A stretch of DNA of 64,000 nucleotides from Methylocapsa palsarum (GCF_900114285.1 NZ_FOSN01000013.1:46503-110502); one strand, 5' to 3'; positions 47,745-56,899 are shown, numbered from the stretch's first letter. A program made the numbers and translations. The notes: generated by a model not told the origin, from the letters alone.

Positions 47745-48178
47745 GAGACGCCACCCGCGCGCCTTCAGGGCCCCGATCACCGCCGCGATGGTCGCCTCGT
47801 CGGCACCGGACGCGACGCACACGACGACGCCGTCGATCTCCAGTTCCACCGCAGCCGCACGCCGTGACGGACCGGCGCGACGCCTGGCGACAGGCTCACG
47901 GCTCGCCACCGCGCCGGAACGAAGAGAGGCGTTGGCGCGCAATTTTGCGTCCCGCGTTTGCGCGCCTCCCGGCGCCACGTGAAAAGCTGCGTCGGCGTCA
48001 GGCCTCGACGCCGAGCGATCTCGCTGACACTCGCCCCGCCGGCGTAACTGTCAGCGACGATCGCCGCCTTCTCCTCCGGCGTCCATGCGCGTCGCCGGCC
48101 GGCCCCCGTGAACAACTCGATCCGTCGCGCCGGAGCGGCGTCCGGCTTCGACATAGGCTTAGACACTGACATCGACAT
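47745..48178 (-). pseudogene. IS66-family TnpA (OrfA), frameshifted
   Basis: The start MSMSVSKPMSKPDAAPARRI at 48178 leads into the IS66 OrfA helix-turn-helix part RAWTPEEKAAIVADSYAGGA, SVSEIARRRGLTPTQLFTW. The C-terminal signature [29 protein letters not shown] is present but in another frame (down to about 47752), so a frameshift lies near 47900-47950. The other IS66 genes, tnpB and tnpC, are absent. The element sits between pstA and pstB fragments, which shows that insertion and later deletion removed the end of pstA and the start of pstB. Confidence 0.75.
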
Positions 48179-48239
48179 ATGCCGGAGCTCTTCGTTGCTC
48201 CGACTATCGCCGCAAAAACCATTCTCTTGAAGGTGAGGC

Positions 48240-48446
48240 CCAAACAACGCTTTCGTTCAGAAGGCCTCCGGATTGACCGGGCGGCGGCGTCATCTGCGTG
48301 AAGACGGAGAACGACAGGCCGTTGAAACCCTGGACGATGAGTTCGAACAAAATGATGACCAGCCAGCTCAGGCCGAGCGCGGTCGCGGCGTAGCATAATC
48401 CAAGATAAATTACGTTGGCGCGGCGGCGTTTATCGCAGAGCGCCAC
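48240..48446 (-). pseudogene. pstA: pstA N-terminal fragment
   Basis: The start (GTG 48446, after AGGAGG) and the readable part, YLGLCYAATALGLSWLVIIL and FTQMTPPPGQSGGLLNES, match the first membrane helix and the conserved periplasmic region of the phosphate permease PstA. The match ends near 48240, where functional PstA continues as GGLLNAIVGS; here the sequence passes into the IS66 remnant. About three quarters of the gene is gone. Confidence 0.8.
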
Positions 48447-48449
48447 AAA

Positions 48450-49040
48450 TCACCTCCGTGTCTGACGATCAAGCCGCATCAACAAATAGCGCGCGATCGC
48501 CAGAATGAAAAAAGTAATGACGAAAAGGATGAGGCCGAGAGCCATTAGAGCGGATGTATAGAGATCGCCGACCGCCTCAGTGAATTCATTGGCGATGCTC
48601 GCCGAGATCGTGGTTCCCGGCGCAAGCAGCGAACTCGATATCCGGTGGGCGTTGCCAATAACGAAGGTTACCGCCATGGTTTCGCCGAGCGCGCGGCCAA
48701 GGCCCAGCATGACGCCGCCGATGACGCCACCGCGGGTGTAGGGGATCACGATCGAGCGGATGACTTCCCACTTCGTGCAGCCGCAGGCGTATGCGGACTC
48801 CTTCAACACCGCGGGCACTGTTTCGAACACGTCGCGCGAGATCGAGGCGACGACGGGAAGCACCACGATCCCATAGGGTGGCCCGGTGAAGAGCGAGGAC
48901 AACACGGGAACATGGGCGAAGGCGGCGATCAGCGCCGGCTGGAGATGCTGTTGGAGAAAAGGAGCGAAGACGAACAGGCCCCAAATGCCCTAGATGATCG
49001 ACGGGCGCCCACAGTGAGGCGGAGAAGATGCTCCAAAACC
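48450..49040 (-). pseudogene. pstC: pstC remnant
   Basis: The C-terminal half is clean: LSSLFTGPPYGIVVLPVVAS, ETVPAVLKESAYACGCTKWE, RSIVIPYTRGGVIGGVMLGL and GRALGETMAVTFVIGNAH match the phosphate permease PstC to its normal end. Upstream, the same frame reads PSII-stop-GIWGLFVFAPFL; the TAG near 48991 replaces the tyrosine of PSIIYGIWGLF. Further upstream only a short shifted piece (FWSIFSASLWAP) remains, and the N-terminal third is missing before the alcohol dehydrogenase gene. With pstA and pstB it formed a pst operon, now dead. Confidence 0.82.
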
Positions 49041-49042
49041 AT

Positions 49043-50026
49043 TTACGGCAAGAGCACCGCCGCACCCTCGAAAGCGCCTGCTCGCAGATCGGCTAGCGCT
49101 TCGTTGGCTTGCTCAAGCGGGTAAGCCGTTGTCTTCGTGACGATGCCCATCCGCGGAACGAGCGCAAGAAAATCGAGGCCGTCCTGCCGCGTGAGATTGG
49201 CGACGGAGGCGAGTTGGCGTTCTTCCCATAAAATTTCATAGGGAAAACTCGGAATATCGCTCATATGTATGCCGGCGCAAACTACGCGTCCGCCTTTTCG
49301 CACCGCCTTCAGCGCCAATGGGACGAGATCGCCGACGGTCGCGAAGATGATCGCGGCGTCGAGCGGTTCGGGCGGCGCCTCGTCGGACCCGCCCGCCCAA
49401 ACCGCGCCGAGGCTTCGGGCGAATTCCTGATTGGTGTCGTCGCCGGGTCGGGTGAACGCGAACACCTCCCGCCCTTGCCACTTTGCGGCTTGTGCGAGGA
49501 TATGAGCGGCGGCTCCGAACCCGTAAAGTCCGAGCTTCCTGGCTTCGCCCGCGATCACGAGCGAGCGCCAGCCGATCAATCCCGCGCAGAGGAGTGGCGC
49601 CAGCGACACGTCGCTTCCGGTTTCGCCGAGGGGAAACGCGAACCGCGCGTCCGCGATCGCCGCCGTCGCGTAGCCGCCGTCGCGCGTATAGCCGGTGAAG
49701 AGGGGCGCGTCGCACAGGTTTTCCCGCTTCGCCTCGCAATAGGGGCAGACGCCGCAGGTGTGGCCGAGCCAGGGAATGCCCACTCGCTGATCCATCGCGA
49801 GGCCGGCGACGCCCGGCCCGATCGCATCGATCCGCCCGACAATCTCGTGCCCCGGAATGATCGGCGACTTCGGATGCGGCAGTTCTCCGTCTAGAACATG
49901 AAGATCGGTGCGGCAGACGCCGCAGGCGAGAACCTTCACCCGAATTTCGCCCGCCCCTGGATCCCGATCGGGCAGTTCGGTCCACACGAGTGGCGTACCT
50001 GGTTTGCTGAGCACCATCGCCTGCAT
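49043..50026 (-). CDS. Zinc-dependent alcohol dehydrogenase
   Basis: A 327-aa medium-chain dehydrogenase. Catalytic zinc ligands lie in ACGVCRTDLHVLDGELPH and PIIPGHEIVGRIDAIGPG. The structural zinc cluster is HTCGVCPYCEAKRENLC. The nucleotide fold has LYGFGAAAHILAQAAK. It oxidises a primary alcohol, or reduces an aldehyde, with NAD(P). This form (AdhA-like) is common in proteobacteria, often linked to aldehyde handling under low oxygen. ATG 50026 has AAGGA about seven bases upstream; a start at 50053 is less likely. It follows the dead pst genes and precedes an NAD(P)H-hydrate repair gene, both leftward. With acetate and acetaldehyde metabolism in the window, an ethanol route is possible but not shown. 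Confidence 0.9.
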   Translation of the reverse strand: MQAMVLSKPGTPLVWTELPDRDPGAGEIRVKVLACGVCRTDLHVLDGELPHPKSPIIPGHEIVGRIDAIGPGVAGLAMDQRVGIPWLGHTCGVCPYCEAKRENLCDAPLFTGYTRDGGYATAAIADARFAFPLGETGSDVSLAPLLCAGLIGWRSLVIAGEARKLGLYGFGAAAHILAQAAKWQGREVFAFTRPGDDTNQEFARSLGAVWAGGSDEAPPEPLDAAIIFATVGDLVPLALKAVRKGGRVVCAGIHMSDIPSFPYEILWEERQLASVANLTRQDGLDFLALVPRMGIVTKTTAYPLEQANEALADLRAGAFEGAAVLLP

Positions 50027-50077
50027 TGTACTATCCTTGTTCGGCCAAAGCACCGCTGAGGAAGGCCTTGCGCCCCG

Positions 50078-51739
50078 TTAGGCGCAAGAGAAAGGTCGAA
50101 CGACTGTGCGATCCTTGGCGTCGAACAGTGCTTTGAGCTTTTGCAGCACGCGGGGGAGGGCGTCGGGGAGATCCTTCGCCACCAGACCCAGGCCCAATGC
50201 CTCTGCCGCCGCCCCATGCAGCCAAGCCGCAGCGGCGGCTGCCTCGAAGGGCTCCATTCCTTGGGCGAGTAGCGCTGCGACAAAGCCCGTCAGGACGTCG
50301 CCACTGCCGCCAGTTGCAAGCTGGGCGGGGGCGTTTGAGTTAATAATCGCTCGTCCGTCCGGCGCAGCGATGACGGTGTCGGGACCTTTTAGTAAGACCA
50401 CGGCGTTGCACTGATTGGCCGCGCTCCGGGTGCGTTGCAGCTTGTCCCCCTCGCAATGAAAGAGCCGCATGAACTCACCCGCATGCGGCGTTAATACGCA
50501 GGGTCCGCGAATAGCTTCGAACAGATCCTCTGGCGCCTCCGCGAACGAGGTCAGGGCGTCAGCGTCAAGCACTATCGCCCGTTTTGTCGCGAGCGCAGAC
50601 AAAACATATTGCCGGGTCGATGGGCCCACACCCGCTCCCGGCCCAATCGCGAAGACATTGCGGCGGACGTCGGCTAATAAAGCCTCGAATTCCGCCAGGC
50701 TGTCGAAACTGCGGACGATCGTATCGAGCAACGACGCCGCGTAGATGCTCCATACCTTGGCTGGAGCGGCGAGGGTAACCATTCCCGCACCGGCGCGAGC
50801 GGCAGCTGCCGCGGTCATGCGGCTTGCGCCGGTTATCGCCTCCCCGCCAAGGATGAGGACTTGGCCGCGCTCATACTTGTAACTTTCAGGCTCGGGCCAC
50901 GGGTAAACGTCGAGCCATATTTCAGGACCGTTCTCCCATGTCCTCGCATTGATGACATCAAGTACAGCGGTCTGGATGCCGATGTCGGCCACGACAACAT
51001 CTCCGCAAAGCCCTCGCCCAGGAAAGAGCAGATGGCCAGGCTTTTTGCGGAAAAAGGTAACTGTAAGGTCCGCAGGCGCTACAGCGCCCAGAACATTTCC
51101 GTTGGCGCCGTCGAGGCCGCTTGGAACGTCGATGGCGCAGGTTGGAATCCGGCGCGTTTTCAGCGCCTCGAGCATTTCGCGCGCCGGCCCGGCCACGGGC
51201 CGGGACAGACCTGAACCGAAAATAGCATCGACAACGATCCCCGCGCCGTCGAGGCAATTCGGGGTGAAGGGCTCGATCGGTCCACTCCATAGACAAGCGG
51301 CTCGGGCGGCTTCGTCCGCAAGCTTATCGCGCAATCCCAAAAGAGCCAGTTTTACCGGCCAACCAGCATCAGCGAGGTGGCGAGCGGCGACAAAGCCGTC
51401 TCCGCCATTGTTCCCTGGCCCGCACAAGACCGTGACAGGCCGCATCAGCCATCGCGTTCCGACTGCGACGGAGACCGCTCTGCCAGCGGATTCCATGAGC
51501 TCAGACTCGTTGGCTCCCCTCGATACAGTCAAGTTGTCGGCGCTGTCCATTTCCGCAGGCGTTAGGAGTACGAGTTTGCTGTTTGAAGAGACCCGCCGTG
51601 AAACGTTGTGTTCCAGAATGGGCGGCCTAAAGTTTTCAACGCCGGTGGGCTGCGGCAACTGCGCCAAGTCCGCCGTTTCGCGATCAGGATTGAGGTGAGG
51701 GCGCATGAGGCTCCAAGCCGATTGAAGGGCATTTGTCAC
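50078..51739 (-). CDS. nnr: Bifunctional NAD(P)H-hydrate epimerase / dehydratase
   Basis: A 553-aa metabolite-repair enzyme that restores damaged NADH and NADPH hydrates. The epimerase half (about 58-270) has TPAEMDSADNLTVSRGANES and VTVLCGPGNNGGDGFVAARH. The ADP-dependent dehydratase half (about 285-545) has GGEAITGASRMTAAAAARAG, CVLTPHAGEFMRLFH and LATGGSGDVLTGFVAALLAQ. The first 55 residues match neither domain, and the start is uncertain: GTG 51739 is the longest, ATG 51706 (MRPHLNPD) is possible, and no start with a good ribosome binding site lies closer to the epimerase domain. It is next to the alcohol dehydrogenase gene, 52 bases away, so the two may be co-transcribed. Confidence 0.93.
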   Translation of the reverse strand: MTNALQSAWSLMRPHLNPDRETADLAQLPQPTGVENFRPPILEHNVSRRVSSNSKLVLLTPAEMDSADNLTVSRGANESELMESAGRAVSVAVGTRWLMRPVTVLCGPGNNGGDGFVAARHLADAGWPVKLALLGLRDKLADEAARAACLWSGPIEPFTPNCLDGAGIVVDAIFGSGLSRPVAGPAREMLEALKTRRIPTCAIDVPSGLDGANGNVLGAVAPADLTVTFFRKKPGHLLFPGRGLCGDVVVADIGIQTAVLDVINARTWENGPEIWLDVYPWPEPESYKYERGQVLILGGEAITGASRMTAAAAARAGAGMVTLAAPAKVWSIYAASLLDTIVRSFDSLAEFEALLADVRRNVFAIGPGAGVGPSTRQYVLSALATKRAIVLDADALTSFAEAPEDLFEAIRGPCVLTPHAGEFMRLFHCEGDKLQRTRSAANQCNAVVLLKGPDTVIAAPDGRAIINSNAPAQLATGGSGDVLTGFVAALLAQGMEPFEAAAAAAWLHGAAAEALGLGLVAKDLPDALPRVLQKLKALFDAKDRTVVRPFSCA

Positions 51740-51856
51740 GTTCTTTCCGAAGCTGAAACACTTTTGGTTAAGTCTTCAGGTTTTCGGCAAGACAAATCGC
51801 ATCTAAAAAAGGACGCCGCCGGCCCCTTAAAACAGACCAACGGCGCGCCGCCTAAA

Positions 51857-52504
51857 TCAGTCGACTCTGATATCATTCTCGACAGAGATCACACCCGGCG
51901 CCGCCCACGCGGTCGACCCAGCCTCCTCTCGCTCAGACCAGTAGTGCACCGATCCAGTTAGTTGCACTTTTCCGCCCTGCGAGCTCACATTGATCCGATT
52001 TGGCTCGAACCATGACCGATGAAGCGCGACCATGATATCTTCTCTGATGTTCTCCGCATTGACCCTGGGCTTGATCTTTATATCATTGGATACGCCGATC
52101 ACGCCTGACAGTCCGCGGATGTCGTCACTTGCTGACTGCTGCTGATAGTGCCAATCGACTTCACCGGTCAGAGTGACCCAACCCTTTTCCACTTTAACCT
52201 TGACAGAATCCATCGGAACCGCCGCGTCCCAGGCCAGTCGGGCTATCGCCGCTGCAGCAATTTCTTCGTCGCTTCGCTTAAAGCTGAACGGCAACTGAAC
52301 TTCCAGTTCCTCGGCAACTGCCTTTACGCCCTTGACACGCCTTGTGGCTCTTTCCGCCGCGGACTTTTGAGCATAGATTTCAACGTGGCCCATGAGCGTC
52401 ACAACGCCATTCTTTGCAGTAACGCCAATGTGAGCTGCATTCACGCTTGGCTCCCAGGCCAGTTCGTCAAGCACGGCCTGCTTTAATTGTTTATCGTCAA
52501 ACAT
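51857..52504 (-). CDS. Triple BON-domain protein
   Basis: A 215-aa protein with three BON repeats, each about 70 residues. Repeat 1 starts VLDELAWEPSVNAAHIGVTA and has GVVTLMGHVEIYAQ; repeat 2 has RLAWDAAVPMDSVKVKVEKG, WVTLTGEVDWHYQ; repeat 3 has NIREDIMVALHRSWFEPNRI and GKVQLTGSVHYWSE. BON domains bind phospholipid or act as structural modules in osmotic and envelope stress (OsmY). No signal peptide is visible, so it may stay in the cytoplasm. ATG 52504 has GGAG upstream. A single leftward gene. A stress-protection role is inferred from the family. Confidence 0.88.
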   Translation of the reverse strand: MFDDKQLKQAVLDELAWEPSVNAAHIGVTAKNGVVTLMGHVEIYAQKSAAERATRRVKGVKAVAEELEVQLPFSFKRSDEEIAAAAIARLAWDAAVPMDSVKVKVEKGWVTLTGEVDWHYQQQSASDDIRGLSGVIGVSNDIKIKPRVNAENIREDIMVALHRSWFEPNRINVSSQGGKVQLTGSVHYWSEREEAGSTAWAAPGVISVENDIRVD

Positions 52505-53234
52505 GAATTTCTCCGGAGTTTTCGTTGCGAGGTATTGCTCGACGCCGCTGTTACGCTCTCATTGATCCAGAGGGGCTGTTTCGAGACCCTGGCTCCAAGC
52601 GTATGGCCGCCGATTTTGGCTTATTACCGACAAGGCAAATTTTAAGACAGGGTCGGAATCTAATCAGGCGCTTGAAAGTAGAAAAGCTGCGGATGTAGGT
52701 TGAGAGCTCAGCTGAAGATGGCGATATGTTTCGGCGTGCAGAAATTGCTCTTCTCTATTTGTCTACGCGGACAAGCCTTTTCAGGCTTTTTGAATCAGAC
52801 GCTGCCCCGCGTTCAGCGAGCATTCCGGGACTAGCCGGATGCTTCTAATTTCCTCTCGAGGCTCTACAACGAGACCGCAAAGCCCTTCGAAAGGACAGCG
52901 TCCGAGGTCCATCAGAAACGCCTCAAGCCAATCTCCGCGGTTCGGTGATTCTGGGTACTAGACTAGGCGGCGACGGTCCTCATGCAAGCCTGCTTCGGCT
53001 TCGTTAGGCGAGTAATTTCCATGCAAGCCTCCGTGCCAAAGCGCAGAGTCGCAATGAGTAGTTTCCGAGGCTTGCCGTTTGGCCGGTCCCTGGTCCAACT
53101 CCCCAAAGGGTCGAGTATCGCGACTGGTGCCGGCAGACTCCGCGCAGCGGTAGCGGAACGATTGTCGCGCGAAGGCAGTTCAGCGTGGCGAGAGTGCCAC
53201 CCTGTGCCGCAGCGCCCTTGACAGGTACGTTACC
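52505..53234. other. Gap between BON gene and oleate hydratase
   Basis: About 730 bases flanked by divergent genes. It carries one short transposase-like relic (52859-52948). No other gene could be supported; a 79-codon plus-strand frame at 52982 and its reverse shadow have no recognisable product. Confidence 0.35.
52859..52948 (+). pseudogene. Short transposase C-terminal relic, IS630-like
   Basis: Thirty codons read RLYNETAKPFERTASEVHQK then RLKPISAVR and a stop. The YNETAKPFEWTK-like pattern occurs at the ends of IS630-type transposases, which is the basis of the call. Upstream sequence gives no other transposase block, so only the tail remains. Confidence 0.4.
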
Positions 53235-54851
53235 ATGGATATCGAGATCACGCCGATCCACATGAATACTGCTTCAATGAACTTGCGAAGCACCAAAGCC
53301 TACCTCGTGGGGAGCGGCATCGGATCTTTGGCGGCGGCTGCGTTCATGATCCGCGACGGTGGCATTCTGGGATCCAGCATCACGATCTATGAAGCCATGT
53401 TGACCCTTGGGGGCAGTCTTGACGGCGGAGGCAACGCGACTGACGGCTACACTATGCGCGGCGGGAGGATGCTGACGACCGACAATTACGAATGTACATG
53501 GGGGTTATTTGACACGATCCCGTCCCTGACAAATGCCGACCGTAGCGTTCGCGACGATACCGTGGCGTTCAACGAGGCCAATATCGCCCACGCCGACGCC
53601 CGTCTGGTCGACGCCAACCGGCATCGTCTGGATGTGAAATCCATGGGGTTTTCCATGGCGGATCGGGTCGACCTCTTCAAACTCGTCGCAGCCGATGAGG
53701 CGATGCTTGGGGACAGCCGGGTCACCGACTGGCTCTCACCGGAATTTTTCCGCACAAATTTCTGGTTCATGTGGGCTACCACGTTCGCTTTTCAGCCTTG
53801 GCACAGCGCCGTTGAGTTTCGGCGCTATCTTCATCGCTTCATACTAGAGTTCACCCGCATCGAGACATTGGCCGGGGTGAAGCGAACGGTGTTTAACCAG
53901 TATGACTCGCTCGTTGCGCCGCTGGTCGCTTGGCTGCGCGATGCGGGCGTGCAATTTGTGACCGATTGTCAAGTAAGCGACATCGCGCTGCGCCTCGAAG
54001 ATGGAGAGGTCATCGCCGAAGCGCTGAGCTTGATACGGTCGGGGAAGATCGAGACAGTCCCGGTGGCCGATAGCGATCTGGTATTCTTCCAGAACGGATC
54101 GATGACCGATGCCTCGACCTATGGCTCGATGACGATGGCGCCGGCCCAATTGACCAAGGCCGACAGTGGTGGATGGGCGCTGTGGGAGAAACTGGCTGCC
54201 GGTCGCCCAGAATTCGGCAATCCCGCAGCTTTTACCCGCAGCGTTCCTGAATCCTTGTGGGAGTCCTTTACCGTCACGCTTCACGACAGCGCGTTTTTTG
54301 ACGCCATGGAGGACTTCACCGGCGACTTAGCGGGCACTGGTGGGCTTGTGACCTTCAAGGACTCGAACTGGCTGATGTCAGTTGTGCTGGCGCACCAGCC
54401 TCATTTTGCAAACCAACCAGAAGATGTTCAGGTCTTTTGGGGCTACGCCCTTCACCCGGATCGCATCGGCAATTTCGTCGTAAAGTCGATGAGCGATTGC
54501 ACGGGCGCAGACATTCTTCAGGAACTTTGCGGTCACCTGAATTTCGACCGGCGGGTTCTTGCGAGCGCTAATTGCATCCCGTGCCGGATGCCTTACATCA
54601 CCTCGATGTTCATGCCCCGCACAGTCGGCGATCGGCCTTTGCCCGTTCCCGCCAATAGCCGGAATCTCGCCTTTGTCAGCCAGTTCGTTGAGTTGCCAGA
54701 GGATACTGTGTTCACCGTAGAATACTCGGTGCGAGCGGCTCAGACCGCCGTCTATCAGCTGCTGGGAATCGACAAGGAAATCCCGCCGGTGCTCCATCAC
54801 GATCAGTCAAACAAGGTCAGACTTGACGCCCTGATCAAAGCGTTCACGTGA
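53235..54851 (+). CDS. ohyA: Oleate hydratase family flavoprotein
   Basis: A 538-aa FAD protein of the oleate hydratase (MCRA) family, which adds water to the 9-10 double bond of unsaturated fatty acids to give 10-hydroxy acids. The dinucleotide fold starts AYLVGSGIGSLAAAAFMIRD, followed by IYEAMLTLGGSLDGGGNATD and MRGGRMLTTDNYECTWGLFD, both typical. LRDAGVQFVTDCQVSDI, GSMTDASTYGSM and GYALHPDRIGNFVVKSM are also conserved. It is at the short end of the family's length. Hydration of membrane-derived unsaturated fatty acids is known to protect cells. It is followed 167 bases later by an HPF gene. The start has alternatives (ATG 53262, 53277), but the first fits best with the upstream gap. Confidence 0.9.
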   Translation: MDIEITPIHMNTASMNLRSTKAYLVGSGIGSLAAAAFMIRDGGILGSSITIYEAMLTLGGSLDGGGNATDGYTMRGGRMLTTDNYECTWGLFDTIPSLTNADRSVRDDTVAFNEANIAHADARLVDANRHRLDVKSMGFSMADRVDLFKLVAADEAMLGDSRVTDWLSPEFFRTNFWFMWATTFAFQPWHSAVEFRRYLHRFILEFTRIETLAGVKRTVFNQYDSLVAPLVAWLRDAGVQFVTDCQVSDIALRLEDGEVIAEALSLIRSGKIETVPVADSDLVFFQNGSMTDASTYGSMTMAPAQLTKADSGGWALWEKLAAGRPEFGNPAAFTRSVPESLWESFTVTLHDSAFFDAMEDFTGDLAGTGGLVTFKDSNWLMSVVLAHQPHFANQPEDVQVFWGYALHPDRIGNFVVKSMSDCTGADILQELCGHLNFDRRVLASANCIPCRMPYITSMFMPRTVGDRPLPVPANSRNLAFVSQFVELPEDTVFTVEYSVRAAQTAVYQLLGIDKEIPPVLHHDQSNKVRLDALIKAFT

Positions 54852-55018
54852 AGCGCGGCCTGCAGGATCATGCTTTCTCACCCCAAGATCGGCCGTCAAA
54901 CGATGTGATCGAGATCCTCTCGTGTCGGACTATCTTGAAGAGGGCTTTTTGGGGTCTAATCTGACCTACGACGCGTTGGAGATGCCGCGCCGTTGGAGCC
55001 TCAAAAAGGGACCGTAAG

Positions 55019-55363
55019 ATGCAAACGCCGCTTGAAATCGCTTTCCAGAATACCGAGCCCTCTGAAACGATCCGATTGGAAATCGAAAGGCAGGCCAAAC
55101 GTCTGGAGAGATTCTCTGATCGGATCACGAGTTGCGACGTGACGGTCATTGCGCCTCAGACACGGCATCGGCATGGCGATCTGTTCAAAATCGACATTCG
55201 CATCGCGATGCCGGAACATAAGGACATCATCGTCAGTAAAACGCACGGCGACGCGCCGGAGCATGAACACCTCATGGTGGCGATCAAGGATGCCTTTGCG
55301 GCGGCGCAGCGCCAGCTTGAGGAGTGCGTTCGAGAAATGCGCAGTCAGGCGAATCCGCATTAA
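55019..55363 (+). CDS. hpf: HPF/RaiA-like ribosome hibernation factor
   Basis: A 114-aa protein of the ribosome-associated S30AE family. EIAFQNTEPSETIRLEIERQ starts the fold; RFSDRITSCDVTVIAPQTRH and DLFKIDIRIAMPEHKDIIVS are the beta strands, and HEHLMVAIKDAFAAAQRQLE the last helix. Such proteins bind the 30S subunit and silence ribosomes during starvation or low oxygen. AAGGGA precedes ATG 55019. The DNA just after the stop still resembles a cold-shock domain (next entry), so the protein has probably lost its C-terminal domain. The remaining S30AE domain looks complete. Confidence 0.88.
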   Translation: MQTPLEIAFQNTEPSETIRLEIERQAKRLERFSDRITSCDVTVIAPQTRHRHGDLFKIDIRIAMPEHKDIIVSKTHGDAPEHEHLMVAIKDAFAAAQRQLEECVREMRSQANPH

Positions 55364-55379
55364 GCGGATTGCGCATCCA

Positions 55380-55532
55380 TCGAAGCGGCCGGCGACGGCG
55401 AGGTTTACTTCCGTCGCGGTAGCGTGCTCGACGACGCCTTCGTTGCCCAGCGCATCCGCAGAAATCCGCCCCGTCGCCCAAATTGTGGTCGGGGTCGCGC
55501 AGGTCACGGTTCGCTCATTGGCGAACACGATT
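55380..55532 (+). pseudogene. Decayed cold-shock domain once fused to HPF
   Basis: Seven codons after the HPF stop, another frame reads ASIEAAGDGEVYFRRGSVLD then DAF, which matches the core of cold-shock domains (GFIEAADGREVYFHRNSVL). Related alphaproteobacterial proteins carry S30AE and such a domain in one chain. The rest, up to GSLIGEHDFK and TGA at 55530, is out of register. A deletion between the two domains and at least one frameshift are implied. Confidence 0.55.
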
Positions 55533-55549
55533 TCAAGTGAGGATCTGTC

Positions 55550-56899
55550 ATGTCCGATCTCGCTAATTCTGAGGCACTTAAAGTAAAGTGCGAAGGCGAT
55601 GCCGAAGCCGTCGCGATCGTTCACGCTTGTTGCGAGCCTCTGCCGCCGCCCGAGGAGGCGACGGATTTCGGCCAGGCTTTCGATCGTTTCGGGGATGCGA
55701 AAGTCGTCCTTCTCGGCGAGGCGACGCATGGCACTTCGCAGTTCTACCTGGCCCGCGCCGCGATCACGCGGCGCCTGATTGAAAAGCATGGGTTCAACAT
55801 CGTAGCTATTGAAGCAGACTGGCCGGACGCGGCGCGGATCGACCGCCACGTCCGCCACCACGCGCATGAACCATCGTCCGAGGAAGCCTTTTCACGCTTC
55901 CCGACTTGGATGTGGCGAAATGTCGAAGTCCATGACTTCGTGGAATGGCTGCGCGTGCATAACGAGGCGCAACCGTCGAAGGCGCGAACGCAATTCAGAG
56001 GGCTCGACATCTACAGTCTGGGAAGCTCGATCGCCGCCGTTCTGGCGTATCTCGATCGGGTCGACCCGGACGAAGCCAAGATGGCGCGCAAGCGATACGG
56101 GTGTTTGACCCCATGGCAGGAAGATCCCAGCGGCTATGGTCGCGCTGCCCGTCATCTCGCCAAACCCCCATGTGAAGACGGAGTTGTCGCGGAACTTGGC
56201 GCTCTCCTTGAAAATAGACTTGCCTATATGCGCCGCGACGGAGACTCCTTTTTCGACGCGGCGCAGAACGCCCGGATTGTGCTGGCCGCCGAACACTACT
56301 ATCGCGTGATGTACCGCAGCTCCATGGATTCGTGGAATCTTCGCGATCGTCACATGTTCCAGACGCTTGCGCGGCTACTCGATGCGAGGGGCGACGACGC
56401 CAAAGCCGTCGTCTGGGCGCACAATTCGCACATCGGCAACGCGGCGGCGACGGCCATGGGCTGGCAGGGCGAGTTCAACATCGGGGAGCTTTGCCGGGCC
56501 GCCTTCGCCGACTCCGCGGCTCTGATTGGTTTCGGCACGGATCGCGGGACGGTCGCGGCCGCCAGCGATTGGGATGGTCCGATGGAGGTGAAGACTGTGG
56601 TTCCAGCGCGTCCCGACAGCTATGAGCGCGTTTTTCGTGAAACTTCGGTTGAGCGGTCCTTGACCGACTGGCGAAGCGGGCGCAGCCATGAATTGCGCGA
56701 TGTCTTGTCAAAACCCCGGCTTGAGCGCGCCATTGGCGTTATCTACCGCCCCGAAACTGAGTTCGCGAGCCACTATTTTCAGGCTGTCCTCTGCGACCAG
56801 TTCGACGCCTATGTCTGGTTCGAACAAACCAGCGCGGTGACGCCGCTCTCCGGAGGGTCCCCTCACGGCGCGCCGGACACTTACCCCTTTGGACTTTAG
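55550..56899 (+). CDS. Erythromycin esterase family protein
   Basis: A 449-aa member of the erythromycin-esterase/succinoglycan-biosynthesis (PF05139-type) family. The conserved segments are VVLLGEATHGTSQFYLARAA, FNIVAIEADWPDAARIDRHV, RDRHMFQTLARLLDARGDDA, KAVVWAHNSHIGNAAATAMG, with the catalytic-type His and Glu in GEATHG and WAHNSHIG. True macrolide esterases are a minority of this family; most have no known substrate, so resistance should not be assumed. GTGAGGATC precedes ATG 55550. It follows the HPF region on the same strand. The C-terminus is close to that of the family. Confidence 0.9.
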   Translation: MSDLANSEALKVKCEGDAEAVAIVHACCEPLPPPEEATDFGQAFDRFGDAKVVLLGEATHGTSQFYLARAAITRRLIEKHGFNIVAIEADWPDAARIDRHVRHHAHEPSSEEAFSRFPTWMWRNVEVHDFVEWLRVHNEAQPSKARTQFRGLDIYSLGSSIAAVLAYLDRVDPDEAKMARKRYGCLTPWQEDPSGYGRAARHLAKPPCEDGVVAELGALLENRLAYMRRDGDSFFDAAQNARIVLAAEHYYRVMYRSSMDSWNLRDRHMFQTLARLLDARGDDAKAVVWAHNSHIGNAAATAMGWQGEFNIGELCRAAFADSAALIGFGTDRGTVAAASDWDGPMEVKTVVPARPDSYERVFRETSVERSLTDWRSGRSHELRDVLSKPRLERAIGVIYRPETEFASHYFQAVLCDQFDAYVWFEQTSAVTPLSGGSPHGAPDTYPFGL

